From contig NZ_LIVV01000015.1 of the NCBI RefSeq assembly GCF_001905825.1, positions 3,084-67,083 of the forward strand: DNA of 64,000 nucleotides, read 5' to 3'. The position numbers and the translations under genes are program-made. Below, piece by piece: positions 43,023-55,662 of this stretch; position 1 is the stretch's first letter, and every line of letters begins with the position of its first letter. Source of the DNA: Streptomyces sp. CB02009 (GTDB lineage: Bacteria; Actinomycetota; Actinomycetes; Streptomycetales; Streptomycetaceae). The notes beneath the pieces are model-generated. The model did not search any database. It had not been told where the DNA came from and was given only the letters and a program-made list of their open reading frames with translations.

Positions 43023-43196
43023 TCCCGGCGCTTCCCGGCGCTTCCTGCGGCCGTTCCCGGCCGGTCCCAGCCCTTCCGGGCGTCCGCGCCCCGTGCCGCG
43101 CGTCCCGCGCCCCCCGCGCGAAACGCTCATGGGACGTTCCCTCCCCGTCCAGATCGACGTTGGCGGGGACACGCCGAACGCGACGACAACACCCGT

Positions 43197-44318
43197 ATGC
43201 GTGTCGTCATCGTCACCGAATCCTTCCCTCCCGACGTCAACGGTGTGGCGCACTGCGCCCTGCAGACCGCGCGCCACCTCGTCCGGCGGGGCCACACCCC
43301 GCTCGTCATCGCCCCCGCCGTCGCCGACCCGGCCGCGGACGCCGACGCCCCCTGCGCCGTCGTCCGGGTGCCCTCCCTCCCCCTTCCCGGCTATCCGCAG
43401 GTACGCGTCGCCCTGCCCAGCCGTCGCGTCGCCGCGGCCATCGCCGCCCACCGCGCCGACCTCGTCCACCTCGCCGGACCGTTCGTCCTCGGGGTGCGCG
43501 GGATGACGGCCGCCACCCGGCTCGGCATCCCCGCCGTCGCCGTCTACCAGACCGATCTCGCCGGCTACGCCCGCACCTACGTGGGAACCGGCGAGGGCGC
43601 GGCCTGGCGCCGCCTCCGCGCCGTCCACGGGGCCGCCGACCGCACCCTCGCCCCGTCCTCCGCCGCCGTCCGCGACCTGGAGTCCCACGGCATCGGCCGC
43701 ATCCGCCTCTGGGGCCGGGGAGTCGACACCGCCCGCTTCCGCCCCGAGCGGCGCGACGACGCCCTGCGCGCGGAACTCGCCCCGCACGGGGAACTCCTCG
43801 TCGGGTACGTCGGCCGCCTCGCCCCCGAGAAGCGCGTGGACCTCCTCGCCGGCGCCGGAAGGGTGCCCGGCGTACGGCTGGTGGTCGTCGGGGACGGGCC
43901 CAGCGGCCCGGCGCTGCGCGGCGCCCTCCCGGACGCCCGGTTCCTCGGCCGCCGCACCGGCGACGACCTCGCGCGGATCTTCGCCTCGCTGGACGTGTTC
44001 GTCCACACCGGCCCGTTCGAGACCTTCTGCCAGACGGTCCAGGAGGCCATGGCCAGCGGCGTCCCGGTCGTCGCCCCGGCCGCCGGAGGCCCCCTCGACC
44101 TGGTCGACCACAAGCGCACCGGACTCCTCGTACCCCCGGGGGAACCGGAAGCGCTGCACGAGGCGGTCGCCTCGCTCGCGGCGTCTCCCGCGCTGCGCGC
44201 CGCGTACGGCCGGGCCGGCCGGGCCGGCGTGGAGGGCCGCACCTGGGAGGCCCTCGGCGACGAGCTGATCGGGCACTACCGGGAGGTCCTGCGGGAGCGG
44301 ACGGTGGTGGCGGCATGA
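43197..44318 (+). CDS. GT4 glycosyltransferase, mannosyltransferase-like
   Basis: The 373-residue GT-B enzyme begins MRVVIVTESFPPDVNGVAHC, the N-terminal acceptor-side signature of the PimB/MgtA group. Donor-site pieces are VGYVGRLAPEKRVDLLAGA, FVHTGPFETFCQTVQEAMA and the E-x7-E pattern, giving a likely GDP-mannose or similar nucleotide-sugar specificity. Cytosolic or membrane-peripheral. The start has no clear ribosome site, and TTGGCG with GACAAC upstream resembles a promoter placed for leaderless initiation. First of a four-gene overlapping run. Confidence 0.9.
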   Translation: MRVVIVTESFPPDVNGVAHCALQTARHLVRRGHTPLVIAPAVADPAADADAPCAVVRVPSLPLPGYPQVRVALPSRRVAAAIAAHRADLVHLAGPFVLGVRGMTAATRLGIPAVAVYQTDLAGYARTYVGTGEGAAWRRLRAVHGAADRTLAPSSAAVRDLESHGIGRIRLWGRGVDTARFRPERRDDALRAELAPHGELLVGYVGRLAPEKRVDLLAGAGRVPGVRLVVVGDGPSGPALRGALPDARFLGRRTGDDLARIFASLDVFVHTGPFETFCQTVQEAMASGVPVVAPAAGGPLDLVDHKRTGLLVPPGEPEALHEAVASLAASPALRAAYGRAGRAGVEGRTWEALGDELIGHYREVLRERTVVAA

Positions 44319-45493
44319 GCGGCGACGGCGGCGGGCTCCGCATCGTGCGGCTGGCCAACTTCGTGACCCCCACGTCGGGCGGCCTCCGCACCGCCCTCGA
44401 CCGGCTCGGCCGGGGCTACCGCGAGGCCGGGCACGAACCCGTCCTCGTCGTCCCCGGCGAGGCGGCGAGCGACGTCCGCGCCGAGCAGGGCCGGGTCGTC
44501 ACGATCCCCGGACCGGTCCTGCCCGGCACCGGCGGCTACCGGGTCCTCGCCGACCGGCGCCGGGTCCGCCGCCTCCTCGACGACCTCGCGCCCGACCGGA
44601 TCGAGGTCTCGGACCGTACGACCCTGCGGTGGACGGGGGAGTGGGCCCGACGCGCCCGCGTGCCCTCGGTGATGGTCTCCCACGAGACCGCCGACGGCGT
44701 GCTGCGCACCTGGGGCGTGCCGCCCGCCCTCGCCGCCCGCGCGGCGGACCGGCTGAACCGCCGCACGGCCTGGGCGTTCGCGCGGATCGTCTGCACGACC
44801 GAGTGGGCGGAGCGGGAGTTCGTACGGATCGGGGCGCGCAACGTCGTACGGGCCCCGCTCGGCGTCGACCTGGAGCGTTGCCGGCCCGGCCGCCGCAGCG
44901 CCGCGCTCCGCGCCCGGCACGCGGACGGGGAGCGGGTGCTGCTCCTGCTCTGCTCGCGCCTCTCGGTCGAGAAGCGGCCCGGAACCGCCCTGGACGCCCT
45001 CGCCGAGCTGCGGGACGCGGGCGTCGAGGCGGCGCTCGTGGTCGCGGGCGACGGCCCGCTGAGGGGCGCCCTGGAGCGCCGGGCGCGCGAGCGGGGGCTG
45101 CCGGTGCGGTTCCTCGGACACGTCGCCGACCGGGAGGCGCTCGCGGACCTCCAGGCGGCGGCCGACGTGTGTCTGGCCCCCGGGCCGGCCGAGACGTTCG
45201 GCCTCTCCGCCCTGGAGGCCCTCGCCTGCGGGACCCCCGTCGTCGTGAGCGCCTCCTCCGCGCTCCCGGAGGTCGTCGGCGCGGCGGGAGCCGCCGCCGT
45301 GGACACACCGGGAGCCTTCGCCTCCGCCGTACGGGGTCTTCTCGCGGCACCCGAGGCCACCCGCCGCCGCGCCGCACGCGCGCGTGCGGAGGCCTTCACC
45401 TGGGAGCGGTCCGTCACGGCCTTCCTCAGGGCCCACGACGCCCTCCCGGCCGCGGAGGCGCGCCGTCCCGAGCCCGAGGAGGTACGGCGATGA
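44315..45493 (+). CDS. GT4 glycosyltransferase, second of a pair
   Basis: The 392-residue GT-B enzyme is related to its upstream neighbour. It opens MSGDGGGLRIVRLANFVTP and has LLLLCSRLSVEKRPGTALDAL, LVVAGDGPLRGALERR and LAPGPAETFGLSALEALACG, the donor-site motif of GT4. The two enzymes probably add successive sugars to one glycolipid or polysaccharide acceptor. ATG overlaps the upstream stop by 4 bp. The next gene, a GDSL hydrolase, is also overlapped by ATGA. Confidence 0.9.
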   Translation: MSGDGGGLRIVRLANFVTPTSGGLRTALDRLGRGYREAGHEPVLVVPGEAASDVRAEQGRVVTIPGPVLPGTGGYRVLADRRRVRRLLDDLAPDRIEVSDRTTLRWTGEWARRARVPSVMVSHETADGVLRTWGVPPALAARAADRLNRRTAWAFARIVCTTEWAEREFVRIGARNVVRAPLGVDLERCRPGRRSAALRARHADGERVLLLLCSRLSVEKRPGTALDALAELRDAGVEAALVVAGDGPLRGALERRARERGLPVRFLGHVADREALADLQAAADVCLAPGPAETFGLSALEALACGTPVVVSASSALPEVVGAAGAAAVDTPGAFASAVRGLLAAPEATRRRAARARAEAFTWERSVTAFLRAHDALPAAEARRPEPEEVRR

Positions 45494-46598
45494 CACCGGA
45501 CCAGGCGTCCGCCCCGGTCGCGGCGCCTGCCTGGGCGGCGGTCCCGGCTCCTGCCCGGGCGCCGGTGGAGGCTCCTGCCCGGGCGGCGGTCGCTGCTCCT
45601 GCCCGGGCGCCGGTCGCGGCCGAGGTCCGAGTGGGGACCGAGGAGACCGCCCCGCTCGCCCCGGCCCTCGCATCCGGCCCAGCCTTCGCACCCGCCCCGG
45701 CCCTCGCACCCGCCCCCGCGCGCGTACCCCCGCCCCGTCCCCGTACCGGTCCCGTCGGCCCCGCCGACCCCGTCAGGTTCGCCGTGCTCGGGGACTCGCT
45801 CAGCGAGGGCGTCGGCGACCGGGTGGGCGGCGCCTGGCGGGGGTGGGCGCCGCTGCTCGCCGACGGGCTCGCGGCCGAGGGGCAGGACACGGCGTTCCTG
45901 AACCTCGCCGTCAGCGGGGCCCTCAGCGGCGACGTCGCCGACCGGCAGGCCCCGCGCGCCCTCGCCTTCCGGCCGCACCTCGCCTCCGTCGTCGTCGGGG
46001 TCAACGACACCCTGCGCCGCACCTTCGACATCGGGGCGCTCGCCCGCCACCTGGGCCGGGTCTGCGCCGACCTCGACGCCACCGGAGCCGTACTCCTGAC
46101 CGCCTGCCTGCCCGACCCCGGCCGGATGCTCGGCCTGCCGCCCCCGCTGGCGCGCCCCCTCGCCCGCCGCCAGCGGTCCGTCAACGCCGTCGTGCACGCC
46201 CTCTCCGCCCGGTACGGGGCCGTCCACCTCCACCTCGCCGACGACTCATGGACCGAGGACCGCGGGCTGTGGAGCGCCGACCGGCTGCACCCCGGCGAGC
46301 GGGGCCACCGGGCCGTCGCCGAGGGCTTCCACCGGCTCCTCGCCGACCGGGGACTCGCCCACGGCGCCCCGCCCGCGCGGGAGCCCGCCCAGCCGGCGCC
46401 GAGCCGCGCGGAGGCCGCGCTCTGGCTGGCCACCGCCGGCACCGGCTGGCTCCTCCGGCGCAGCCACGACCTGCTTCCGCAGCTGCTGCTGCTCGCGGGC
46501 GCGGAGGTGCTCCACTGGGCCGACGGCACCGGCACCGCACCCCTCGACGCGCGCGCGGACGCCGCCCTCGCCGCCGCCCTCACGGCCACAATGGGGAG

Positions 46599-46602
<4 letters not shown>
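45490..46602 (+). CDS. SGNH/GDSL hydrolase with Ala/Pro repeat N-terminus
   Basis: The 370-residue hydrolase has the block I catalytic Ser in FAVLGDSLSEGVGDRVGG, the block III Asn in VVGVNDTLRR and the block V Asp/His in WSADRLHPGERGH. It may deacylate or deacetylate the product of the two glycosyltransferases. The N-terminal ~90 residues are Ala/Pro low complexity, encoded by a 24-bp tandem repeat. The C-terminus adds a helical segment with no clear function. ATGA overlaps on both sides. Confidence 0.85.
45523..45618 (+). repeat. 24-bp in-frame tandem repeat, four copies
   Basis: Units at 45523, 45547, 45571 and 45595 encode APARAPV(E/A)-type octapeptides in the GDSL hydrolase N-terminus. 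The period is a multiple of three, so copy change keeps the frame. Confidence 0.9.
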
Positions 46603-50235
<3,633 letters not shown>

Positions 50236-50252
<17 letters not shown>

Positions 50253-51108
50253 ACCGCACCGGGGTACCCGGCACCGCCTGCGCCACCCGGCCCAGATCCG
50301 CCTCCCGCACCACTCCGACCACGGGATACCCCCCCGTCGTCGGATGGTCGGCGAGGAACACCACGGGCCGCCCGTCCGGCGGCACCTGGACCGCCCCCAG
50401 CACCATGCCCTCGCTCGCCAGTTCCCCGTGGCGGGCCCGTTCGAGCGCCGGGCCGTCCAGGCGGAGCCCGATCCGGTTGCCGGCCGACGACACCCGGTAC
50501 GCGCGCGTGACGAGGGTCCGGAGCGCCGCGGCCGTGAACCAGTCGTCGCGCGGCCCGAGCCGGACCCGCAGAACGAGTTCGCCGGGCGGGCCGGGCCACG
50601 GGGGAGCATCGACCGAACCCCGCGCCGCCGCCGCGCCCGTGTCCGGTCCCAGCGGCAGGACCGTCTCCTCGGCCGCCGGCGGCGGCCCCAGGCCGGACAG
50701 CAGGTCCGTGGAACGGCTGCCCAGCACCGGCTCCACCTCGAACCCGCCACCGATCGCCACGTACCCGCGCAGCCCGCGCGTGGCCGCGCCGACGTCCAGG
50801 ACCGCACCGGCGGGCACGCGGACCGCGGTCCCCCAGGCGGCCGGGCGCCCGTCCACCCGTACCGGGCAGGGCGCGCCGCCCACCGCCACGGTGACCGCGC
50901 AACGGGGCCGCAGGGCGCAGCCGTCGACGGTGGTCTCCAGGACCGCCGCGTTCTCCGGGTTGCCGACGAGCCGGTTGACGAGGCGGACGGCCGCCGGGTC
51001 GAGCGCCCCGGAGCGGGGCACCCCGAGATGCGCGTACCCGACGCGCCCCAGGTCCTGCACGGTGGTCAGCGCCCCGGCCCGGACCACGACGACGGCCCGG
51101 TCGGTCAT
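50236..51108 (-). CDS. pxpC: 5-Oxoprolinase subunit C (PxpC/KipA)
   Basis: The 290-residue cytosolic protein is of the AHS2 (biotin-dependent carboxyltransferase-like) fold, with TVQDLGRVGYAHLGVPRSGALD near the N-terminus and the end motif FLADHPTTGGYPVVGVV. Together with PxpA and PxpB it forms the prokaryotic 5-oxoprolinase. Its ATG overlaps the pxpB stop by 4 bp. The 3' end is convergent with the fused HyuAB gene and shares 17 bp with it. Confidence 0.93.
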
Positions 51109-51755
51109 CGTCCGCCCCCCGCCGCGGCGCCCTCCACCGTGAACCGGACCCGTGTGCCCGGGGTCAGCAGGGCCGCCGGCTCCCGGCCGGTGTCCCACAG
51201 CACCGCGTCCGTCGCCCCGATCAGCTGCCAGCCGCCGGGGGAGGAGCGCGGGTACACACCCGTGTACGGCCCTGCCAGGGCGACCGAACCCGCCGGGACG
51301 GCCGTGCGCGGAGTGGCCCGCCGAGGCACCCCGTACCGCTCGTCGAGTCCCGTCAGATAGCCGAAGCCCGGAGCGAACCCGCAGAACGCGACCCGGAACT
51401 CGGCCGCCGTGTGGATCCGGACCGCCGCCTCGACGGACACCCCCCACAGCGCCGCGACCTCGGCGAGATCGGGCCCGTCGTAGCGGACCGGTATCCCGAT
51501 CGCCCCGCCCACGCGCGCGGGGAGCGGCCCCACCTCCCAGCCGCTCAGCTCGGCCGCGAGCCTTTCCGGGTCCGCCACCCCGTCGAGCAGCACCGTCCGC
51601 GCCGCCGGCACGATCTCCCGCACGCCGGGCAGCGCGCCGGCCGCCCGGCGCCGCAGCAGCTCCGCGTGGAACGCCTCCGTCGCCTCGCCGCAGGCCAGCT
51701 CCACCAGGAGCGCCCGTTCGCCCACCCGCAACGCGCGCGGGGCGGCGGAACTCAC
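51105..51755 (-). CDS. pxpB: 5-Oxoprolinase subunit B (PxpB/KipI)
   Basis: The 216-residue AHS1-fold protein has FCGFAPGFGYLTGLDERYGVPRR, RTAVPAGSVALAGPYTGVYP and GGWQLIGATD, the family signatures. PxpB binds PxpC, and the pair supplies ATP-dependent activation for PxpA. In Bacillus the relative KipI also inhibits KinA, but nothing here points to that. GTG start overlaps the pxpA stop by 4 bp (GTGA), as the next gene overlaps it (ATGA). Confidence 0.93.
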   Translation of the reverse strand: MSSAAPRALRVGERALLVELACGEATEAFHAELLRRRAAGALPGVREIVPAARTVLLDGVADPERLAAELSGWEVGPLPARVGGAIGIPVRYDGPDLAEVAALWGVSVEAAVRIHTAAEFRVAFCGFAPGFGYLTGLDERYGVPRRATPRTAVPAGSVALAGPYTGVYPRSSPGGWQLIGATDAVLWDTGREPAALLTPGTRVRFTVEGAAAGGGR

Positions 51756-52540
51756 GCGAAGGCCTCGATCCGCACCCCGGAACCCTGGAGGCGCTCGCGG
51801 ACCCGCCGCGCGAGGTCCACCGCGCCCGGGGTGTCGCCGTGCAGGCACAGCGACCGCGGCCGCACCGCGACGGAACTGCCGCAGTGCGCCGTGACCACGC
51901 CGAACCTGGCCATGGCCACCGACCGTTCCACCACGGCGTCCGGGTCGCTGACGACCGCCCCCGCCTGCCCGCGCGGCACCAGCGTGCCGTCCGCCCGGTA
52001 GGCCCGGTCGCCGAAGGCCTCGGGGACGACCGGGAGCCCGGCCTCCGCCGCGGCCTCGTGCAGGCACGACCCCGGAAGCCCCAGGACCGGCAGCGTGCGG
52101 TCCGCGAGCAGGACGCCCTCGACGACCGCTGCCGCCTGCTCCCCGTCCCTGACCACCCGGTTGTAGAGCGCGCCGTGCGGCTTCACGTACGCCACGCGCG
52201 CGCCCGCCGCCCGCGCGAAGACCTCGAGGGCGCCGATCTGGTACGCCACCTCGGCCGCCAGCTCCGCGGCCGGCACGTCCATCGACCGCCGCCCGAAACC
52301 CGCCAGGTCCCGGTACGAGACCTGGGCCCCGATCCGTACCCCGCGCGCGGCGGCGAGCTCGCAGACCCGCCGCATGGTGGCCGCGTCCCCGGCATGGAAG
52401 CCGCAGGCCACGTTGGCGCTGGTCACGACCGACAGCAGCTGCTCGTCGTCGGTGAGCGTCCAGCGTCCGAAGCCCTCACCGAGATCGGCGTTGAGGTCGA
52501 TCAGGGCCTCGGCCGGGCTCTGGTCCGGGGGCGTGCGCAT
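51752..52540 (-). CDS. pxpA: 5-Oxoprolinase subunit A (PxpA, LamB/YcsF family)
   Basis: The 262-residue beta/alpha-barrel protein has DLNADLGEGFGRW, NVACGFHAGDAATMRR and VKPHGALYNRV, the YcsF metal and substrate residues. First gene of the coupled pxpABC operon. I prefer ATG 52540, which has GAGG 5 nt upstream, over the GTG two codons earlier, which has no space for a ribosome site. The operon is read divergently from a GntR regulator, with a 17-bp palindromic operator about 68 bp upstream of the start. Confidence 0.94.
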   Translation of the reverse strand: MRTPPDQSPAEALIDLNADLGEGFGRWTLTDDEQLLSVVTSANVACGFHAGDAATMRRVCELAAARGVRIGAQVSYRDLAGFGRRSMDVPAAELAAEVAYQIGALEVFARAAGARVAYVKPHGALYNRVVRDGEQAAAVVEGVLLADRTLPVLGLPGSCLHEAAAEAGLPVVPEAFGDRAYRADGTLVPRGQAGAVVSDPDAVVERSVAMARFGVVTAHCGSSVAVRPRSLCLHGDTPGAVDLARRVRERLQGSGVRIEAFA

Positions 52541-52607
52541 CGACACCTCGCAGAAGGGGGGGCGTGCCGGGGCGGCACGGGGGACCGTACGATGCCGTCA
52601 ACGTAGA

Positions 52608-52624
52608 GGATCGTTGAACGATCC
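52608..52624. promoter_or_regulatory. Perfect 17-bp GntR operator between pxpA and gntR
   Basis: GGATCGTT-G-AACGATCC is perfectly symmetrical, with 8-bp arms around a single central base. It lies in the 115-bp gap between the divergent pxpA and GntR genes. FCD-type GntR regulators bind sites of this form. Confidence 0.82.
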
Positions 52625-52655
52625 GACAAGAAGACGGCAGACGAGAGGGAGCGCC

Positions 52656-53366
52656 GTGACAGCGAGGGAAGCCGGGGACCTGACCGACGACCGCGTACTC
52701 CTCGGCCGCACGAGCACGGCGGAGCGGGTCGCGGACATCCTCCGCACCCGGGTCGCCGAGGGCTACTTCCCGCCCGGCACCCGGCTCTCCGAGGAGGGCA
52801 TCGGCGGCGCGCTCGGTGTGTCCCGCAACACCCTGCGGGAGGCCTTCCGGCTCCTCACCCACGAGCGGCTGCTCGTCCACGAGCTCAACCGCGGGGTCTT
52901 CGTCCGGGTCCTGGCCGTCGACGACGTCGACGACATCTACCGCACCCGGAGGCTCGTCGAGTGCGCCGTCGTCCGCGGCCTCGGCCAGCCCCCGTACGCC
53001 CTCGGCCCGCTCGCCGCGGCCGTGGTGGCGGGCGAGGCAGCCACCCGCGCGGGCGACTGGCCGGGCGTCTCCACGGCCAACATCCACTTCCACCGGGAAC
53101 TCGTCGCCCTCGCGGGCAGCGCCCGTACCGACGAGCTGATGCGGGGCGTGCTGGCCGAGCTCCGTCTCGCCTTCCACGTCGTCGACGACCCGCGCGTGCT
53201 GCACGAGCCGTATCTGGCGCGGAACCGCGAGATCCTCGACGCCCTGCGCGCGGGCGAGCGGACCACGGCCGAGCGGCTCCTCGTCCGCTACCTCGACGAC
53301 TCCCGCACCCGGGTCGCCGCCGCGTACGCGAGGGCCGTCGACGCCCCGGCGGGCCCGGCGGACTGA
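52656..53366 (+). CDS. GntR/FCD-family regulator
   Basis: The 236-residue regulator has an N-terminal winged helix (about 20-85, FPPGTRLSEEGIGGALGVSRNTLREAFRLL) and a C-terminal FCD ligand domain (about 95-220) with the metal-site His in NIHFHRELVALAGSA. FCD members sense organic acids. Divergent position next to pxpABC makes 5-oxoproline or a related dicarboxylate the likely inducer. GTG start with GAGGGAG upstream. It probably represses pxpABC and itself through the 52608-52624 palindrome. Confidence 0.92.
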   Translation: MTAREAGDLTDDRVLLGRTSTAERVADILRTRVAEGYFPPGTRLSEEGIGGALGVSRNTLREAFRLLTHERLLVHELNRGVFVRVLAVDDVDDIYRTRRLVECAVVRGLGQPPYALGPLAAAVVAGEAATRAGDWPGVSTANIHFHRELVALAGSARTDELMRGVLAELRLAFHVVDDPRVLHEPYLARNREILDALRAGERTTAERLLVRYLDDSRTRVAAAYARAVDAPAGPAD

Positions 53367-53446
53367 CCGCCCCGGGGCTCCGGCCGCGGCCGGTCGCATC
53401 TGCGCCGTTTCGACCGTTGTCAGTTCGAGGACCTAATCTGTCCACC

Positions 53447-54991
53447 GTGACTTCGCCTGCCTCGACGGACCTCGCTCCGCCCCAGCTCAGCGCGGGGCCG
53501 CGGCCCGCGCAGGGTCCGGCCGCCGACGAAGGGCTCGCGCGGCGCCTCCGCGCGCTCGCGTGCACCGCCCCGTTGCACGACCTCGACGCGCGCAAGGCGA
53601 ACCTGGCGGGTGAGTACACGGTCTACGCGATGGCCGAGGTCGCCCTCTCGGCGATCGACCTCATCACGCTGAACATGGACTTCGACACCGGCGCCGACCA
53701 CGAGCAGATCGTCGCCCGCCTGCTGCCCCGCGTCGCCGCCCAGGCGCCCACCCGCCCCGCCGCCGAGCACGAGCGCGTGGCCCGCTGGGTCCTGGAGAAC
53801 CTGATCAACGTCGGCAGCGTCGACCGGGGCTTCCGCGCCGTCTACGGCACCTTCGGCACCGACGGCGTGTATGTCCGCAGGGACTACGACTTCAAGCTCA
53901 TCGAGGAGGTCCCGGGATACGGCGGCGGTGTCTACCTCCGGACCACCGACGAGGCGGTCAACGTCCTCGTCGGCGCCCTCGACACCGACGTCACCAGCGC
54001 CCAGATCGCCGCCGAGGTGAAGCTGGAGGTCCTCATCAACCGGGGCCGCCTGGCCGACGCCCAGCTCGCCGCCGAGCAGGCGCGGTACCGGACCGTGCAG
54101 TACGCCGAGACCCTCCGCAAGACCCTGGAGGCCACCCGGCGCAACGTGCGCGCGGTGGACTGGCTCCAGACGGTGCCCGACATGATCGCCGAGGCGCTCG
54201 ACCACGTCGCCGACCGCTACCGCCACGAGAACGCGATCCTCACCAACATCCGCAAGGCCCGCGACGAGGCCGAGGCCACGTCCGACGCGAAGACGGCCGA
54301 GCACAAGCGGCGCGCCGCCGAGCTCGTCGACATAGTGAAGGACTGCATCCGGCGCCACACCCAGCTCCAGTCCCGCCTCCTGGACGCCGGGCCCCTCTTC
54401 CGCGCCGAGCAGGACCGGCAGGCCTTCGCCGCGCCCACGTCGTACACCGGCCTCGACCTGTACGGGCAGCTCGTGGCGCCGACCCTGCCGCTCCCCGTCG
54501 AGCAGGCGGCGCGGGTCACCGACGCGTTCTTCGCGCGCGGCACCGGTCTGCGCACCCCGGCGTCCGTCCGGCTCGGCGACCTCGTCGACCTGCTTCTGAC
54601 CCCGCCGGTGGAGCGCGAGCACCTCGGCGCCGAGATGCCCGAACCCGACCTCATCGCCACCCCCGACGACTCCCGCTTCAGCGAGGAGCAGCTCGCGAGC
54701 GCCCTGCGGCTGCTGGACCTGGAGCACGACGCCCCGCGGCGCCTCTCCGGTCTGCTGGCCGAGGCCCGCGAGCTCGACGCCGACCTGCCGTATCTCGTGG
54801 CGCTCCTCGCCGTCCACGCGGCGAGCCCCCCGGTCGGCACGGCCTACCGGCAGGGCGAGGAGCGCCTCCTCTTCGCCGTCGACGACGGCACCCCCCTCGA
54901 CGACCCGGAGTTCGGCGGCGCCGACCTCATCGTCGGTACGGCGCTGCTCGACGCCGCGGGCATGGCCGCCGGACGCACGGAGGCCTCGTGA
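53447..54991 (+). CDS. MukF/JetA-like kleisin candidate of a condensin-type complex
   Basis: The 514-residue all-alpha cytosolic protein has an N-terminal winged-helix-like half (about 35-170, ending RDYDFKLIEEVPGYGGGVYL), a helical middle with a neck-like RYRTVQYAETLRKTLEATRR (about 207-226) and DHVADRYRHENAILTNIRKA, and a C-terminal part (about 340-514) that could hold a second small wHTH. This matches the shape of JetA/MksF kleisins, and its position before JetB- and SMC-like genes supports it. I do not see sequence identity to well-studied members, so the call rests on architecture and context. GTG start. Coupled to the next gene by GTGA. Confidence 0.72.
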   Translation: MTSPASTDLAPPQLSAGPRPAQGPAADEGLARRLRALACTAPLHDLDARKANLAGEYTVYAMAEVALSAIDLITLNMDFDTGADHEQIVARLLPRVAAQAPTRPAAEHERVARWVLENLINVGSVDRGFRAVYGTFGTDGVYVRRDYDFKLIEEVPGYGGGVYLRTTDEAVNVLVGALDTDVTSAQIAAEVKLEVLINRGRLADAQLAAEQARYRTVQYAETLRKTLEATRRNVRAVDWLQTVPDMIAEALDHVADRYRHENAILTNIRKARDEAEATSDAKTAEHKRRAAELVDIVKDCIRRHTQLQSRLLDAGPLFRAEQDRQAFAAPTSYTGLDLYGQLVAPTLPLPVEQAARVTDAFFARGTGLRTPASVRLGDLVDLLLTPPVEREHLGAEMPEPDLIATPDDSRFSEEQLASALRLLDLEHDAPRRLSGLLAEARELDADLPYLVALLAVHAASPPVGTAYRQGEERLLFAVDDGTPLDDPEFGGADLIVGTALLDAAGMAAGRTEAS

Positions 54992-55662
54992 CCCTCGTCC
55001 CGCCCGTCCCCGCGCCTGCGCCTGCCGCCGCCGGCCTTCCCGTCCCTCCGCCGCGACCGCCCGACACGGAACCCGGCGCGGAGCGCGAGCAGACGTCGGC
55101 TGCCGCCCCGGAGCCCGGTGCTGCCCTGGAGCCCGCTGCCACTCCGGGGCCCGCTCCCGAGCCGGTCGGCCCCGCGCCCACCGCCACCCCCGGCCCCCGC
55201 CTCCGCCACGTCCGGACCGGCCCCCCGGCCGGCGCACCGGGCGAGAGGGACGACCAGCCGCCGCGGGTCCCCGGCACGCCGCCCCGCTTCGGAGTCGTGG
55301 CGGTGCCCCGGCCGTCCCGCACGACGTCCGACCGGCGCGGCGGCACGCCGTCCGTGCGTCCCGTACGCCTCACGGACATCACGGCCGATCCCGTCGGCCC
55401 GCCCGGTGCCGTCGAGCGCCCCGCCGCCGTCACCCCGGTCCCGTTGCCCGTACCCCGCCCCGCCGTCCACGACGGACAGGACGCGCCCGCAGGACCGGAC
55501 GTACCTGCCGGACCAGACGCAACCGGAGGCCCCGCAACCCCTGCCGAACCGGGCACGCCCGTCGGCCCCGCAACCCCCGCCGGACCGGACACACCCGTCG
55601 GCCCCGCAGTTCCCGCCGTCCCCCCACCGACCGAGAGCCGTACCGAGGAGCCCCAGCCGTGA
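54988..55662 (+). CDS. Pro/Ala-rich disordered protein between jetA- and jetB-like genes
   Basis: The 224-residue frame is rich in Pro, Ala, Gly, Thr and Val. Only a middle block (RFGVVAVPRPSRTTSDRRGG, then VRPVRLTDITADP) looks conserved-like. GTGA overlaps at both ends (54988 with the JetA-like stop, 55662 with the JetB-like start) and lack of internal stops argue that it is translated. Such a disordered subunit is not part of the usual JetABCD set. It could tether the complex or bridge its subunits. It could also be a fast-evolving spacer. I have no function to assign. Confidence 0.55.
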   Translation: MTLVPPVPAPAPAAAGLPVPPPRPPDTEPGAEREQTSAAAPEPGAALEPAATPGPAPEPVGPAPTATPGPRLRHVRTGPPAGAPGERDDQPPRVPGTPPRFGVVAVPRPSRTTSDRRGGTPSVRPVRLTDITADPVGPPGAVERPAAVTPVPLPVPRPAVHDGQDAPAGPDVPAGPDATGGPATPAEPGTPVGPATPAGPDTPVGPAVPAVPPPTESRTEEPQP

